Assembly: GCA_947586295.1 (NCBI GenBank)
Contig: CANPXQ010000005.1
Location: 1 to 19,653, forward strand
Origin: an uncultured Bacilli bacterium
GTDB taxonomy: Bacteria > Bacillota_I > Bacilli_A > RF39 > UBA660
Direction: 5' to 3'
Length of the DNA stretch: 19,653 bases
Part shown: positions 1 to 6,863 of the stretch, in pieces
How positions within the stretch are numbered: the stretch's first letter is position 1
How the letters are laid out: every line of letters begins with the position of its first letter
Made by a program: the position numbers and the translations under genes
The notes under the pieces: model-generated
What the model was told of the DNA's origin: nothing
The model's database searches: none
Seen by the model: only the letters and a program-made list of their open reading frames with translations

Positions 1-49
1 GCATAAAGTCGCATTAATTACTTATTATCGATTATTCTAAAAGTTGCAC

Positions 50-78
50 TTGACTTTTTAATTAATAAATTTTAACAT
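50..78 (+). promoter_or_regulatory. Candidate sigma-A promoter with no obvious gene directly downstream
   Basis: TTGACT at 50-55 and TAACAT at 73-78 are separated by exactly 17 bases. A transcript from here would start near 85 and could either read into dinD or make a short RNA. The following T-rich sequence makes the end point uncertain, and AT-rich DNA produces such matches by chance. Confidence 0.4.
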
Positions 79-177
79 TTTTTTTAAGATGACAATTTTT
101 CAATTTTAGCACCCTTTTTTAAAAGTTTTTTTAGAAAAAACGCTAAGAAAACGTTGCAATTATTAAAAAACTGTCAT

Positions 178-206
178 TTGCTATGAAACAAAAATTTAAG
201 TATAAT
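178..206 (+). promoter_or_regulatory. dinD promoter (sigma-A type)
   Basis: TTGCTA at 178-183 and a perfect TATAAT at 201-206 have a 17-base spacer. The predicted start near 213 lies only about 18 bases before the dinD start codon, with GGAGGG at 216-221 as ribosome binding site. No GAAC-N4-GTTC type LexA box of Gram-positive bacteria is visible around it. Confidence 0.7.
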
Positions 207-230
207 GCCTTAAATGGAGGGTTATAAAAA

Positions 231-1055
231 ATGAATAATAATTTAGAAGAATATCAAAATAGTATATTTGAAAGCATCAAACATATTGATGAACAAGGAA
301 ATGAATATTGGTTTGCTAGAGAGTTACAAAAGACACTAGGCTATACCGAATGGAGAAAATTTGATAATGTCATAAGCAAAGCTAAAATTGCTTGCGAAGC
401 TAGTAATATTGGGGCATCAGAGCAATTTGTCGGCGCCGACAAAATGGTATCTATAGGTTCAGATGCCAAAAGGAGGCAAAAAGATTATAAATTATCAAGA
501 TATGCGTGTTATTTAATTGCTCAAAATGGCGATTCAAGGAAGGAAAGTATTGCTCTTGCCCAAAGTTATTTTGCCATTCAAACTCGGAAAATGGAACTTA
601 CCGAAAATGAATATCATAAATTGAGTGAAGATGAAAAAAGACTATATCGTCGAAAACAAACTAAAGATGGTAATAGAGTGTTATATGGTATTGCTAAAGA
701 AAAGGGTGTGAAAAATTTTGATAAATTTACGAATGCGGGCTATAAAGGCTTATACAATGGAGAAACGGCTGATGATATTGCTAAAAGAAAAGGTCTAAGA
801 TATCGGGAAGATATTTTAGATAATATGGGGAGTGCCGAATTAGGTGCTAATGTATTTAGAATTACCCAAACCGAAGCTTTATTAGAAAAACAAAAAGATC
901 AAAATGAAGAATTGGCTACTAATACCCATTATATAGTTGGTAAAGCCATAAGAAAAACAATAGAAGAATTAGGGGGTACAATGCCTGAGGATTTACCAAC
1001 ACCAAAAAAGTCAATTAAAGAGATTGAAAAAGATAATTTAAAAATAAAACAATGA
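231..1055 (+). CDS. dinD: DNA-damage-inducible protein D (DinD)
   Basis: The 274-residue product matches the DinD family over its full length, including family landmarks as I remember them from E. coli DinD: an EYW-ARELQ...LGY-W region near residues 25-42, KAKIAC near 50-55, LSRYACYL near 88-95, QTR near 116-118, GYKGLY near 168-173 and ELGGTMPEDLPTP towards the C-terminus. E. coli DinD is SOS-induced and has been reported to inhibit RecA-mediated strand exchange; it is assumed to act in the cytoplasm on recombination. The length is normal for the family. The start is supported by GGAGGG at 216-221. The gene is monocistronic in appearance, with its own promoter and a separate ffh promoter after it. 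DinD is patchily distributed, so acquisition by transfer is plausible. Base use looks like its neighbours. Confidence 0.93.
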   Translation: MNNNLEEYQNSIFESIKHIDEQGNEYWFARELQKTLGYTEWRKFDNVISKAKIACEASNIGASEQFVGADKMVSIGSDAKRRQKDYKLSRYACYLIAQNGDSRKESIALAQSYFAIQTRKMELTENEYHKLSEDEKRLYRRKQTKDGNRVLYGIAKEKGVKNFDKFTNAGYKGLYNGETADDIAKRKGLRYREDILDNMGSAELGANVFRITQTEALLEKQKDQNEELATNTHYIVGKAIRKTIEELGGTMPEDLPTPKKSIKEIEKDNLKIKQ

Positions 1056-1062
1056 AAAGATT

Positions 1063-1091
1063 TTGAAAAAAAATTTAAAAGTTGCTCTAAT
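1063..1091 (+). promoter_or_regulatory. Candidate ffh promoter
   Basis: TTGAAA at 1063-1068 and TCTAAT at 1086-1091 are separated by 17 bases and lie between the dinD stop (1055) and the ffh start (1125). A nearby alternative -10, TAAAAT at 1097-1102, lacks a good -35. Moderate support only. Confidence 0.4.
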
Positions 1092-1124
1092 CATGATAAA
1101 ATATAAAAGAAAGAAGGCGACATT

Positions 1125-2432
1125 ATGTTTGAATATATGGGAGATAGACTTTCAAATGCTTTAAAAAATATTCGCGGGATGGGGAAAATAACGGAAGAAA
1201 ATATCTCTGATGCTATGCGGGAAATTAGAATTGCATTACTTGAAGCCGATGTCAATTATCAGGTTGTAAAAGAGTTTATTAATGAAGTAAAAGAAAAAGC
1301 TTTAGAAGCCGAAGTTGGAAAAAGTTTAAAACCTGATGAAATATTTCTAAAAATTGTTAAGGATGAGTTAGTTGCTCTTTTAGGGGGAGATTATGTTCCT
1401 TTAGAAACTTCCAAAAATCCGACGATTTTGATGCTTGTAGGTTTACAAGGTAGTGGTAAAACAACTACTGCCGGGAAGTTAGCTAATTTTTTGCGTAAAA
1501 AACATAATAAAAAACCTTTGTTAGTGGCAGCAGACATATATCGTCCAGCAGCAATAGAACAATTAGAAGTAATTGGTAAAGAATTAAGCATTCCAGTTTT
1601 TAAAAAAGAAAAGGCTAAAGTGTGTGATATTGTTAGGGAAGCAGTAGAAAAAGCTCGCGAAGAAAAATATGATTATGTTATTATTGATACTGCTGGTCGT
1701 TTACAAATTGATGAAGATTTAATGCAAGAATTAAAAGATATTGATGATCTTATAAAACCCCACGAAAAAATCTTAGTAATTGATGGAGCAATGGGTCAAG
1801 ATGCTATCAATGTTATTACGGGATTTAACGACAATTTAAATTTAACCGGATGTATTTTAACCAAATTAGATGGTAATACTAAAGGTGGTGTTGCCTTATC
1901 AGTTAGACATTTAACTCATATTCCTATTAAGTTTGTCGGCGATAGTGAAAAACTTGATGGATTGAAAGAATTTTATCCAGAAAGAATGGCTGAAAGAATC
2001 CTCGATATGGGAGATATATTAAGTATCGTTGAAAAAGTCGAAGATGTAATTGATGAAGATGAAGCGAAGAAACAAGCTATAAAAATGAAAAAAGGAAATT
2101 TTGATCTTGATGATTTCTTAATAAGTTTAAAACAAATTAAAAAACTTGGACCTTTAGAAAATATAATCAAAATGCTTCCTCAAGCTCGCAAAATGGGTTT
2201 AAATAATATTAAAGTTGATGCTAAACAATTCGCTCACATTGAAGCAATTATTTCTTCAATGACTTTAGAAGAAAGACGAAAACCCGAAATACTTAAAGCC
2301 AGTCGGAAGATTAGAATTGCCAAAGGTAGTGGCACTAGTGTTGAAGAAGTTAATCGTCTATTAAATCAATTTACTATGATGCGAGATATGATGAAAAAAA
2401 TGACAAATGGAAATTTTAAGATGCCTTATTAA
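1125..2432 (+). CDS. ffh: Signal recognition particle GTPase Ffh
   Basis: Ffh binds the 4.5S/scRNA and hydrophobic signal sequences on nascent chains and, with its receptor FtsY, delivers ribosomes to the membrane. The 435-residue product has the full NG-M layout: a helical N domain (about 1-95), the G domain with GLQGSGKTTT at 106-115, DTAGR at 188-192 and TKLDG at 246-250, and a methionine-rich M domain from about 300 with the RNA-binding RKIRIAKGSG segment at 394-403. The C-terminal tail is short and Met-rich, as usual. The start is set by AGAAGG at 1112-1117, seven bases upstream. The gene usually found before ffh in Firmicutes (ylxM) is not here; dinD occupies that position. Confidence 0.98.
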   Translation: MFEYMGDRLSNALKNIRGMGKITEENISDAMREIRIALLEADVNYQVVKEFINEVKEKALEAEVGKSLKPDEIFLKIVKDELVALLGGDYVPLETSKNPTILMLVGLQGSGKTTTAGKLANFLRKKHNKKPLLVAADIYRPAAIEQLEVIGKELSIPVFKKEKAKVCDIVREAVEKAREEKYDYVIIDTAGRLQIDEDLMQELKDIDDLIKPHEKILVIDGAMGQDAINVITGFNDNLNLTGCILTKLDGNTKGGVALSVRHLTHIPIKFVGDSEKLDGLKEFYPERMAERILDMGDILSIVEKVEDVIDEDEAKKQAIKMKKGNFDLDDFLISLKQIKKLGPLENIIKMLPQARKMGLNNIKVDAKQFAHIEAIISSMTLEERRKPEILKASRKIRIAKGSGTSVEEVNRLLNQFTMMRDMMKKMTNGNFKMPY

Positions 2433-2444
2433 ATTTCCTTTTTT
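2409..2444 (+). terminator. Intrinsic terminator overlapping the end of ffh
   Basis: GGAAATTT (2409-2416) pairs with AAATTTCC (2431-2438). An inner TAAG/CTTA helix closes a four-base loop (2421-2424), leaving a two-base bulge, and six T follow (2439-2444). The ffh stop codon lies inside the right arm. The unit separates ffh from the convergent minus-strand gene. Confidence 0.75.
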
Positions 2445-2456
2445 ATTATATATAAA

Positions 2457-2813
2457 TCAATTATCTTGGTATTTTTTTAATTCATTTTCAATTTTTTTAA
2501 TCGCATCTAAAAGCATATCAACTTCCGAACGTTGATTTTGATTGCTTTTATTTTGATTGTTATCTGTATAAACTGAACCCCCAGTTTTAGCTTTTTTACT
2601 ATTAATATTAATATTGCTTTTTTCAATTCTTGATTCAATTAATTGTTGTTGGGCAGCGTGAGTTAAAACATATTGACCAACCATAATAAGCCAGTTACCG
2701 ATAGAGTTTTGTTCATTGGCGTTATAATCGCCAACGCAAGCATAACCAACGGCTACAGCAATTAAAGTAAAAATATGCGGGTTGGTATTAGGAGGAAAAT
2801 TATCTTCACGCAT
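2457..2813 (-). CDS. Small conserved-looking membrane protein of unknown function
   Basis: The 118-residue product has an ordered N-terminal half with two hydrophobic segments (about 13-28 and 40-54) around a polar NANEQNSIGNW stretch, then a Gln-rich AAQQQLIESR helix, a low-complexity Asn/Lys/Gln linker (about 65-97) and a charged C-terminal helix (98-118) that could form a coiled coil. I recall similar short hypothetical proteins in low-GC Firmicutes but know no named function. Translation is well supported: an AAGGAGG Shine-Dalgarno (2821-2827 on the complementary strand) lies 7 bases before the start. The gene is transcribed divergently from engB and convergently to ffh. Its context gives no functional clue. 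Confidence 0.85.
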   Translation of the reverse strand: MREDNFPPNTNPHIFTLIAVAVGYACVGDYNANEQNSIGNWLIMVGQYVLTHAAQQQLIESRIEKSNININSKKAKTGGSVYTDNNQNKSNQNQRSEVDMLLDAIKKIENELKKYQDN

Positions 2814-2859
2814 AAATAATCCTCCTTCCTATCTAATTTTATTACATATATTCCTAAAT

Positions 2860-2888
2860 TTGCTTTTTTTCCATTTTTAATATATAAT
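2860..2888 (+). promoter_or_regulatory. engB-pseudopilin-der promoter (sigma-A type)
   Basis: TTGCTT at 2860-2865 and a perfect TATAAT at 2883-2888 have a 17-base spacer. The predicted start is only a few bases before the GGTGG ribosome binding site at 2895-2899, giving a very short leader. Confidence 0.7.
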
Positions 2889-2904
2889 TTAATTGGTGGA
2901 AAAA

Positions 2905-3486
2905 ATGGAAATTAATAGTGTCAAAGAACCTATTATTGCTGTTAGGCAAAGCCAATATCCAACTAATAATTTACCAGAATTTTTATTGGTAGGAAGAAGC
3001 AATGTGGGAAAAAGTAGTTTTATAAATACTTTGATTGAACGAAAAAATTTTGCTCGAACTAGTAGTAAACCTGGAAAAACCCAAACTTTAAATTTTTATT
3101 TAATAAATGAATTATTTTTTTTAGTGGATGTTCCTGGTTATGGATATGCCCAAGTTAGTTATGAAAGGCAAAAGAAATTTGGTTTAATGATTGAAGAATA
3201 TTTAAAAAATAGGCCAAATTTAAAACGTGTTTTTTTGCTTATAGATTATCGTCATAAACCAACTGAAGATGATTTACTTATGTATAATTTTTTAAAGTAT
3301 TATAATTTAAATATTACAATTATTGCTACTAAATACGATAAAATAGGTAAAAATGGCCGAGAAAAACAAAATAAATTGTTAAAAGAAACCTTAAAATGTA
3401 ATGATGAGGAAGTAATAACTTTTTCAACAATTACAAAAAAAGGGCGGAGTGAAGTATTAAGTTTAATAGAAAAGGAATTAGGTTGA
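2905..3486 (+). CDS. engB: Ribosome biogenesis GTPase EngB (YsxC/YihA)
   Basis: EngB is an essential cytoplasmic GTPase needed for late assembly of the 50S ribosomal subunit. The 193-residue product has the family length and motifs: GRSNVGKSS (G1) at about 29-37, a G2 threonine in the KPGKTQT segment, DVPGYGYA (G3) near 71-78, TKYDK (G4) near 138-142 and an S-rich G5 (FSTITKKG) near the end. I chose ATG 2905 because GGTGG at 2895-2899 lies five bases before it. In-frame TTG 2893 and GTG 2897-region starts are too close to, or inside, that site. It is first in a run with the pseudopilin gene (4-base gap) and der. Confidence 0.96.
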   Translation: MEINSVKEPIIAVRQSQYPTNNLPEFLLVGRSNVGKSSFINTLIERKNFARTSSKPGKTQTLNFYLINELFFLVDVPGYGYAQVSYERQKKFGLMIEEYLKNRPNLKRVFLLIDYRHKPTEDDLLMYNFLKYYNLNITIIATKYDKIGKNGREKQNKLLKETLKCNDEEVITFSTITKKGRSEVLSLIEKELG

Positions 3487-3490
3487 TTAT

Positions 3491-3916
3491 ATGAAAAGCA
3501 AAGGATTTACATTAGTTGAATTACTAGCAGTTATTTCTATTTTGGCTATTGTAACAACTATAGCATCATATAGTATTATTCACGCTTTTTTAAGTAGTAA
3601 AGAAAAAATACTTGAAGATCGTATTAATAATATTAATACGGCAGCTATTAACTATGCTCAAAGTAATGGAAGCATTTTAAATAGTCAAGACTGTCAAAAA
3701 ATCAACGAAAAAGAAAGCACTAGTTATGATCGTTGTAAAATTTTTACCGTAGGAGAGTTACAAAATCTAAAATTATTAGATTCTAATGATAAAGATGGTA
3801 AAATTTATAATGAAGTAACAAAAGAAGAAATGACAAATGATATAATTACTGTCTATCGAAAAAATAATCGTTTACACGCTAAAATATGTTTAATAAGTAA
3901 TGGAGAAGAATGTTAA
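3491..3916 (+). CDS. Type IV prepilin-like protein (pseudopilin)
   Basis: The 141-residue product begins with the class III prepilin signal KGFTLVELL: a short positive leader (1-5), expected prepilin-peptidase cleavage after G5, Glu at mature position 5, and a hydrophobic helix (about 6-31) that anchors the protein and packs in the filament. The rest is polar with four Cys (68, 82, 133, 141) that could make two disulfides outside the cell. It resembles ComGC/GspG-like minor pilins in size and start, but I cannot assign a named member. It sits alone between two ribosome-assembly GTPases. It starts four bases after engB, and its stop overlaps the der start, so it is translated with them. No pilus ATPase, prepilin peptidase or platform gene is in the window. 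Confidence 0.85.
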   Translation: MKSKGFTLVELLAVISILAIVTTIASYSIIHAFLSSKEKILEDRINNINTAAINYAQSNGSILNSQDCQKINEKESTSYDRCKIFTVGELQNLKLLDSNDKDGKIYNEVTKEEMTNDIITVYRKNNRLHAKICLISNGEEC

Positions 3917-5220
3917 TGGAAACGGTATGTTTAATAGGTAAACCTAATGTAGGAAAAAGTAGTATATTTAATCGCCTTATTAAAGAAAAAAAGGCGATTA
4001 TTTTCGATACTCCAGGAGTAACTAGAGATCGTCTCTATGGAATAGTAAACTATCAAAATAAAAAGTTTTCTTTAATTGATACCGGAGGTATAGTTTTAGA
4101 AAATAATGATTTTGATCAAGATATAGTTATGCAAGCTCAATTGGCAATTAATGAAGCTGATATTATTTTGTTTGTTGTTGATGGTACTAAAGATTTAGAT
4201 GCTTATGATTTTCATATTCGGGATTTATTACGCAAAAGTGCTAAAAAAGTAATCGTCATCGCTAATAAAATAGATAATGAAAATCGTCAAGAAAATATTT
4301 ATAATTATTATGAATTGGGATTTGAACATATTTTTCCTATAAGTGCTGAACATAATTTAGGTTTTAAAAACCTATTAGATTTTATAACCAAAGATATGGA
4401 TTTAAGTATAGATACTATCGATGATACTCTTAAATTTTGTTTAGTGGGCCGACCTAATGTAGGAAAAAGTAGTTTAATTAATGCCTTATTAAATGAAGAA
4501 AGAACTATTGTTAGTTCTACAGCTGGTACAACAAGAGATGCTGTTGATACAAAATTTAAATATAATGGTAAAGAATATATTGCCATTGATACGGCAGGAA
4601 TGCGTAAAAAGGGTAAAGTATATGAGAATGTTGAAAAATATTCTTTGATGCGTAGTTTAAAAGCCATTGTGCGTAGCGATGTTTGTGTAGTTGTAATTGA
4701 TGCCCAAGAGGGGATAATTGAACACGATAAACACATTGTTCATTATTGTTTAGAAGCCGGAAAAGCGATAGTTTTAGCGATTAATAAATGGGATACAGTT
4801 AAGAATCCTGATCAAGAAATCAAAAAATGGAAACTGTTAATTCAAAATGAATTTCAATTTATTCCTTATGTCACTCCAGTTTTTTTAAGTGCTAAAACAA
4901 AAAAAAGATTATCTACGTTAATGCCTGAAGTTATTTCGGCATATGAAAATTGGACTAAAAAGGTTTCTACATCAGCTTTAAATGATATTATTTTAGAAGC
5001 AACATCTTTACACGAAGCACCATCTTATAAAGGAAAAAGATTAAAAATTTATTTTGTTAGTCAAACCGCTAATAAACCTCCTAAATTTACATTCCAAGTA
5101 AATAATAAAAATTTAGTTCATTTTAGTTATGAACGATATTTAGAAAATAAAATACGTGAAAATATTGATTTAACCGGAACACCAATAATTTTACAATTTA
5201 AAAATAAAAATGAAGATTAA
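3916..5220 (+). CDS. der: Ribosome assembly GTPase Der (EngA)
   Basis: Der is an essential GTPase with two G domains in tandem that acts in 50S subunit maturation. The 434-residue product shows G domain 1 with GKPNVGKSS at 8-16, DTPGVTRDR at 31-39, DTGG at 55-58 and ANKID at 116-120. G domain 2 has GRPNVGKSS at 178-186, TAGTTRD at 202-208, DTAGMR at 225-230 and NKWD at 290-293. A C-terminal KH-like domain follows (about 350-434). I chose ATG 3916, which overlaps the pseudopilin TAA and gives the usual short N-terminus. ATG 3910, two codons earlier and in frame, is possible, because GGAG at 3902-3905 serves either. The length equals the family norm. Confidence 0.96.
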   Translation: METVCLIGKPNVGKSSIFNRLIKEKKAIIFDTPGVTRDRLYGIVNYQNKKFSLIDTGGIVLENNDFDQDIVMQAQLAINEADIILFVVDGTKDLDAYDFHIRDLLRKSAKKVIVIANKIDNENRQENIYNYYELGFEHIFPISAEHNLGFKNLLDFITKDMDLSIDTIDDTLKFCLVGRPNVGKSSLINALLNEERTIVSSTAGTTRDAVDTKFKYNGKEYIAIDTAGMRKKGKVYENVEKYSLMRSLKAIVRSDVCVVVIDAQEGIIEHDKHIVHYCLEAGKAIVLAINKWDTVKNPDQEIKKWKLLIQNEFQFIPYVTPVFLSAKTKKRLSTLMPEVISAYENWTKKVSTSALNDIILEATSLHEAPSYKGKRLKIYFVSQTANKPPKFTFQVNNKNLVHFSYERYLENKIRENIDLTGTPIILQFKNKNED

Positions 5221-5233
5221 CTAAATAAGAAAA

Positions 5234-5253
5234 CTAACATATATTAATGTTAG
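5234..5253 (+). promoter_or_regulatory. Hairpin abutting the spoVIF-like ribosome binding site
   Basis: CTAACAT (5234-5240) and ATGTTAG (5247-5253) form a perfect 7-bp stem with a six-base loop. The right arm runs into the AGGAGG Shine-Dalgarno (5252-5257). No T-run follows, so this is not a terminator; it may limit ribosome access or mark an RNA processing point downstream of der. Confidence 0.45.
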
Positions 5254-5264
5254 GAGGATCTTTA

Positions 5265-5507
5265 ATGAAACTTGGCGATGATTTTTTTAAAAAAGTCGAA
5301 AAGAAAACAAATGTTGATAAAGATACAATTTTATCTTTAGCAAATAAATTACAAAATGGTAATATGAAAGATGAAAAAACTTTAAGAGAGGTAATTGATA
5401 CTTTAAGTAAAATGACAGGTAAAAAAGTAACTAAAGAACAAAGTGATAAAATAATAGCTAAAATAATAAATGATAAAGTACCTAATAATGTTGATAAAAT
5501 GTTTTAA
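5265..5507 (+). CDS. spoVIF: Stage VI sporulation protein F-like (SpoVIF/YjcC family)
   Basis: The 80-residue, charged, soluble-looking product resembles the SpoVIF (YjcC) family as I recall it: an N-terminal FF--VEKKT-V stretch, LANKLQNGNMKDEKT in the middle, then a LSK-TGKKV--E--DKII segment. In B. subtilis this protein is made in the mother cell under sigma-K and affects spore coat assembly and spore resistance. The start at 5265 is fixed by AGGAGG at 5252-5257; the in-frame ATG at 5247 lies upstream of that site and inside a hairpin. It follows der after 44 bases with no terminator visible between them, and precedes a promoter-bearing gap. The family assignment is by recognition of pattern only. 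Confidence 0.7.
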   Translation: MKLGDDFFKKVEKKTNVDKDTILSLANKLQNGNMKDEKTLREVIDTLSKMTGKKVTKEQSDKIIAKIINDKVPNNVDKMF

Positions 5508-5578
5508 ACATTTTATTTTTTTAAATTATATCAACTTACAATTTAAAATTATAAAAGTTCACAAATAGTAAAAATTTC

Positions 5579-5590
5579 CCTAATTTTAGG
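5579..5590. promoter_or_regulatory. Short palindrome beside the XRE gene promoter
   Basis: CCTAA-TT-TTAGG is a perfect 5+5 inverted repeat that ends six bases before the -35 box at 5597. It could be an autoregulatory operator for the HTH protein encoded downstream. In AT-rich DNA such short palindromes are common, so support is weak. Confidence 0.25.
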
Positions 5591-5596
5591 CAAAAT

Positions 5597-5625
5597 TTGA
5601 CCCTAAATCATTAAAAAACTTAAAT
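5597..5625 (+). promoter_or_regulatory. Candidate promoter of the XRE-membrane regulator gene
   Basis: TTGACC at 5597-5602 and TTAAAT at 5620-5625 have a 17-base spacer. Transcription would start near 5632, about 24 bases before the chosen start codon. Confidence 0.5.
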
Positions 5626-5655
5626 ATTTATGATAGAATTTTAATGGTGGATATG

Positions 5656-6771
5656 ATGAAAGATATTGAAAAGACAAATACCAATGATATAGTAAATTCT
5701 ATAGGTTTAAAGATATATAAATTGAGAAAAGAAAATAATATGACTCAAGAGGATTTAGCCAAAGCTATTTATGTATCCAATAAAACTATTTCAAAATGGG
5801 AAAATGGATATAGTTCTCCTAGTTATGGTTCTTTAAAAGATATTGCAAAAGTGTTTAAAGTAAAAGTATCTTATTTTCTTGATGATAAAACACCTAAAGG
5901 AAGAATTAAATTTTTCTTTAAAGTTTCTATAGAATTTACAAAAACATATTGGCATCAATTAATATTTACCATTTTATTTGTTTTGTTATCTATATATTTT
6001 ATTAATACCTTTGATACACTCGCTATGTATGAAATAGTTAGTGATGATAATGTTATTACTTTTGATGCTGGTTATTTTGTAAGATCAAAATCTAATATGG
6101 TAATAACAATAAATAATATTAATTATACTAGTCAAGAAGATGATATTATCAATCAAAAGATAAAATTATACACAGTGGATCATAATGATAAAATATATTT
6201 TTATGAATCGGATAATTTAAAAGATATATATTTTAAAGATTTAATGGGGTATAAAATTAATCGAACTATTGCTAAAAATTTAAATAATAGTCTATATATC
6301 GAAATTGAAAATTTGCATAAGGACAATTCTTTAACATCACATACTGTTAAACTTGGTTTGAAGAAAACTATTTCAAGTGACAAATTATATGACTCAAATG
6401 TTTTAAGTGTCAATAATGAAGCTAGTATAGATTCTCAAAGTGATATTAATGAATATAAATTAATACATAATGGTTATACCAAAATAGATAACTCTGAAAC
6501 TTATTACAAAGATTTTAAAAACTATCATTTATATTTTGACTTAAGTATGGAAAAGATGTTTTATACTATTGAAACTAAAAAGGATACAAAATATTATGGC
6601 TATTTTTATAATAAAGATATGATAGAATTAATTGAAAAAGATACGGAAATAAAAAAGACCTATACTTATGTTAAGAAAAATGATGTTTTGAATTGTTCGA
6701 TAGGTGATTGTTCCAATTATTTAGAAGTATATGAGGAAATTTTAAAAGTATATAATAAAGCATTTTCATAA
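5656..6771 (+). CDS. Membrane-anchored XRE-family (HTH) regulator
   Basis: The 371-residue product starts with a Cro/C1-type helix-turn-helix (about 16-77) carrying the classic NNMTQEDLA...VSNKTISKWENG...P recognition pattern. After a basic linker there is one hydrophobic segment (about 101-118) and then a long, polar, Asn/Lys/Tyr-rich C-terminal region (about 120-371) that should lie outside the membrane. This suggests a one-component transmembrane regulator that senses something at the surface and binds DNA inside, but the C-terminal domain is not one I recognise. ATG 5656 is preferred since GGTGG at 5646-5650 lies five bases before it; ATG 5653 and 5644 are too close to or upstream of that site. 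It lies just upstream of a secreted protein gene and spoIVA. Its target is unknown. Confidence 0.85.
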   Translation: MKDIEKTNTNDIVNSIGLKIYKLRKENNMTQEDLAKAIYVSNKTISKWENGYSSPSYGSLKDIAKVFKVKVSYFLDDKTPKGRIKFFFKVSIEFTKTYWHQLIFTILFVLLSIYFINTFDTLAMYEIVSDDNVITFDAGYFVRSKSNMVITINNINYTSQEDDIINQKIKLYTVDHNDKIYFYESDNLKDIYFKDLMGYKINRTIAKNLNNSLYIEIENLHKDNSLTSHTVKLGLKKTISSDKLYDSNVLSVNNEASIDSQSDINEYKLIHNGYTKIDNSETYYKDFKNYHLYFDLSMEKMFYTIETKKDTKYYGYFYNKDMIELIEKDTEIKKTYTYVKKNDVLNCSIGDCSNYLEVYEEILKVYNKAFS

Positions 6772-6780
6772 ATTCTTTAA

Positions 6781-6805
6781 TAGGGAGAGAAATTCTCTCT
6801 TTATT
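6781..6805 (+). terminator. Possible weak intrinsic terminator after the XRE gene
   Basis: GAGAGA (6785-6790) and TCTCTC (6794-6799) form a 6-bp stem with a three-base loop, extendable by G-U and A-T pairs to 6781-6803. The trailing T-run is short and broken by an A, so read-through into the secreted-protein gene is likely. Confidence 0.45.
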
Positions 6806-6863
6806 GTACCTTGGTATAAAATCTAAACGGCGTTATCATTTTGATGAAGGAAGGAGGAGCAGT

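Larger units (their letters stand above)
1..230. other. Non-coding left edge of the window
   Basis: No coding region is supportable here on either strand; the only plus-strand ATG reads six codons and has no ribosome binding site. The stretch contains two sigma-A-like promoters pointing right (50-78 and 178-206), T-rich runs around 80-135, and two similar short direct repeats upstream of dinD (133-142 and 145-153, each an A-rich run ending in ACG). No convincing intrinsic terminator hairpin is visible. Whatever gene lies to the left ends outside the window. Confidence 0.5.

Noticed and set aside
115..132. Intrinsic terminator upstream of dinD
   Set aside because: The CTTTTTTAAAAG element allows only about four A-T pairs, too weak for a terminator despite the T-run after it.
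178..230. Gram-positive SOS box upstream of dinD
   Set aside because: No GAAC-N4-GTTC or close variant was found around the promoter.
231..1055. dinD as part of a prophage or mobile island
   Set aside because: No integrase, phage or transposase gene, no att-like long repeats and no change in base use were seen; only a 10-base direct repeat.
4308..4736. Minus-strand open frame of 142 codons inside der
   Set aside because: It is antisense to a certain gene, has no ribosome binding site and a composition typical of a complement shadow.
5629..5634. TATGAT as -10 box for the XRE gene
   Set aside because: It would put the start at the ribosome binding site, and no -35 lies 17 bases upstream; the TTGACC/TTAAAT pair fits better.
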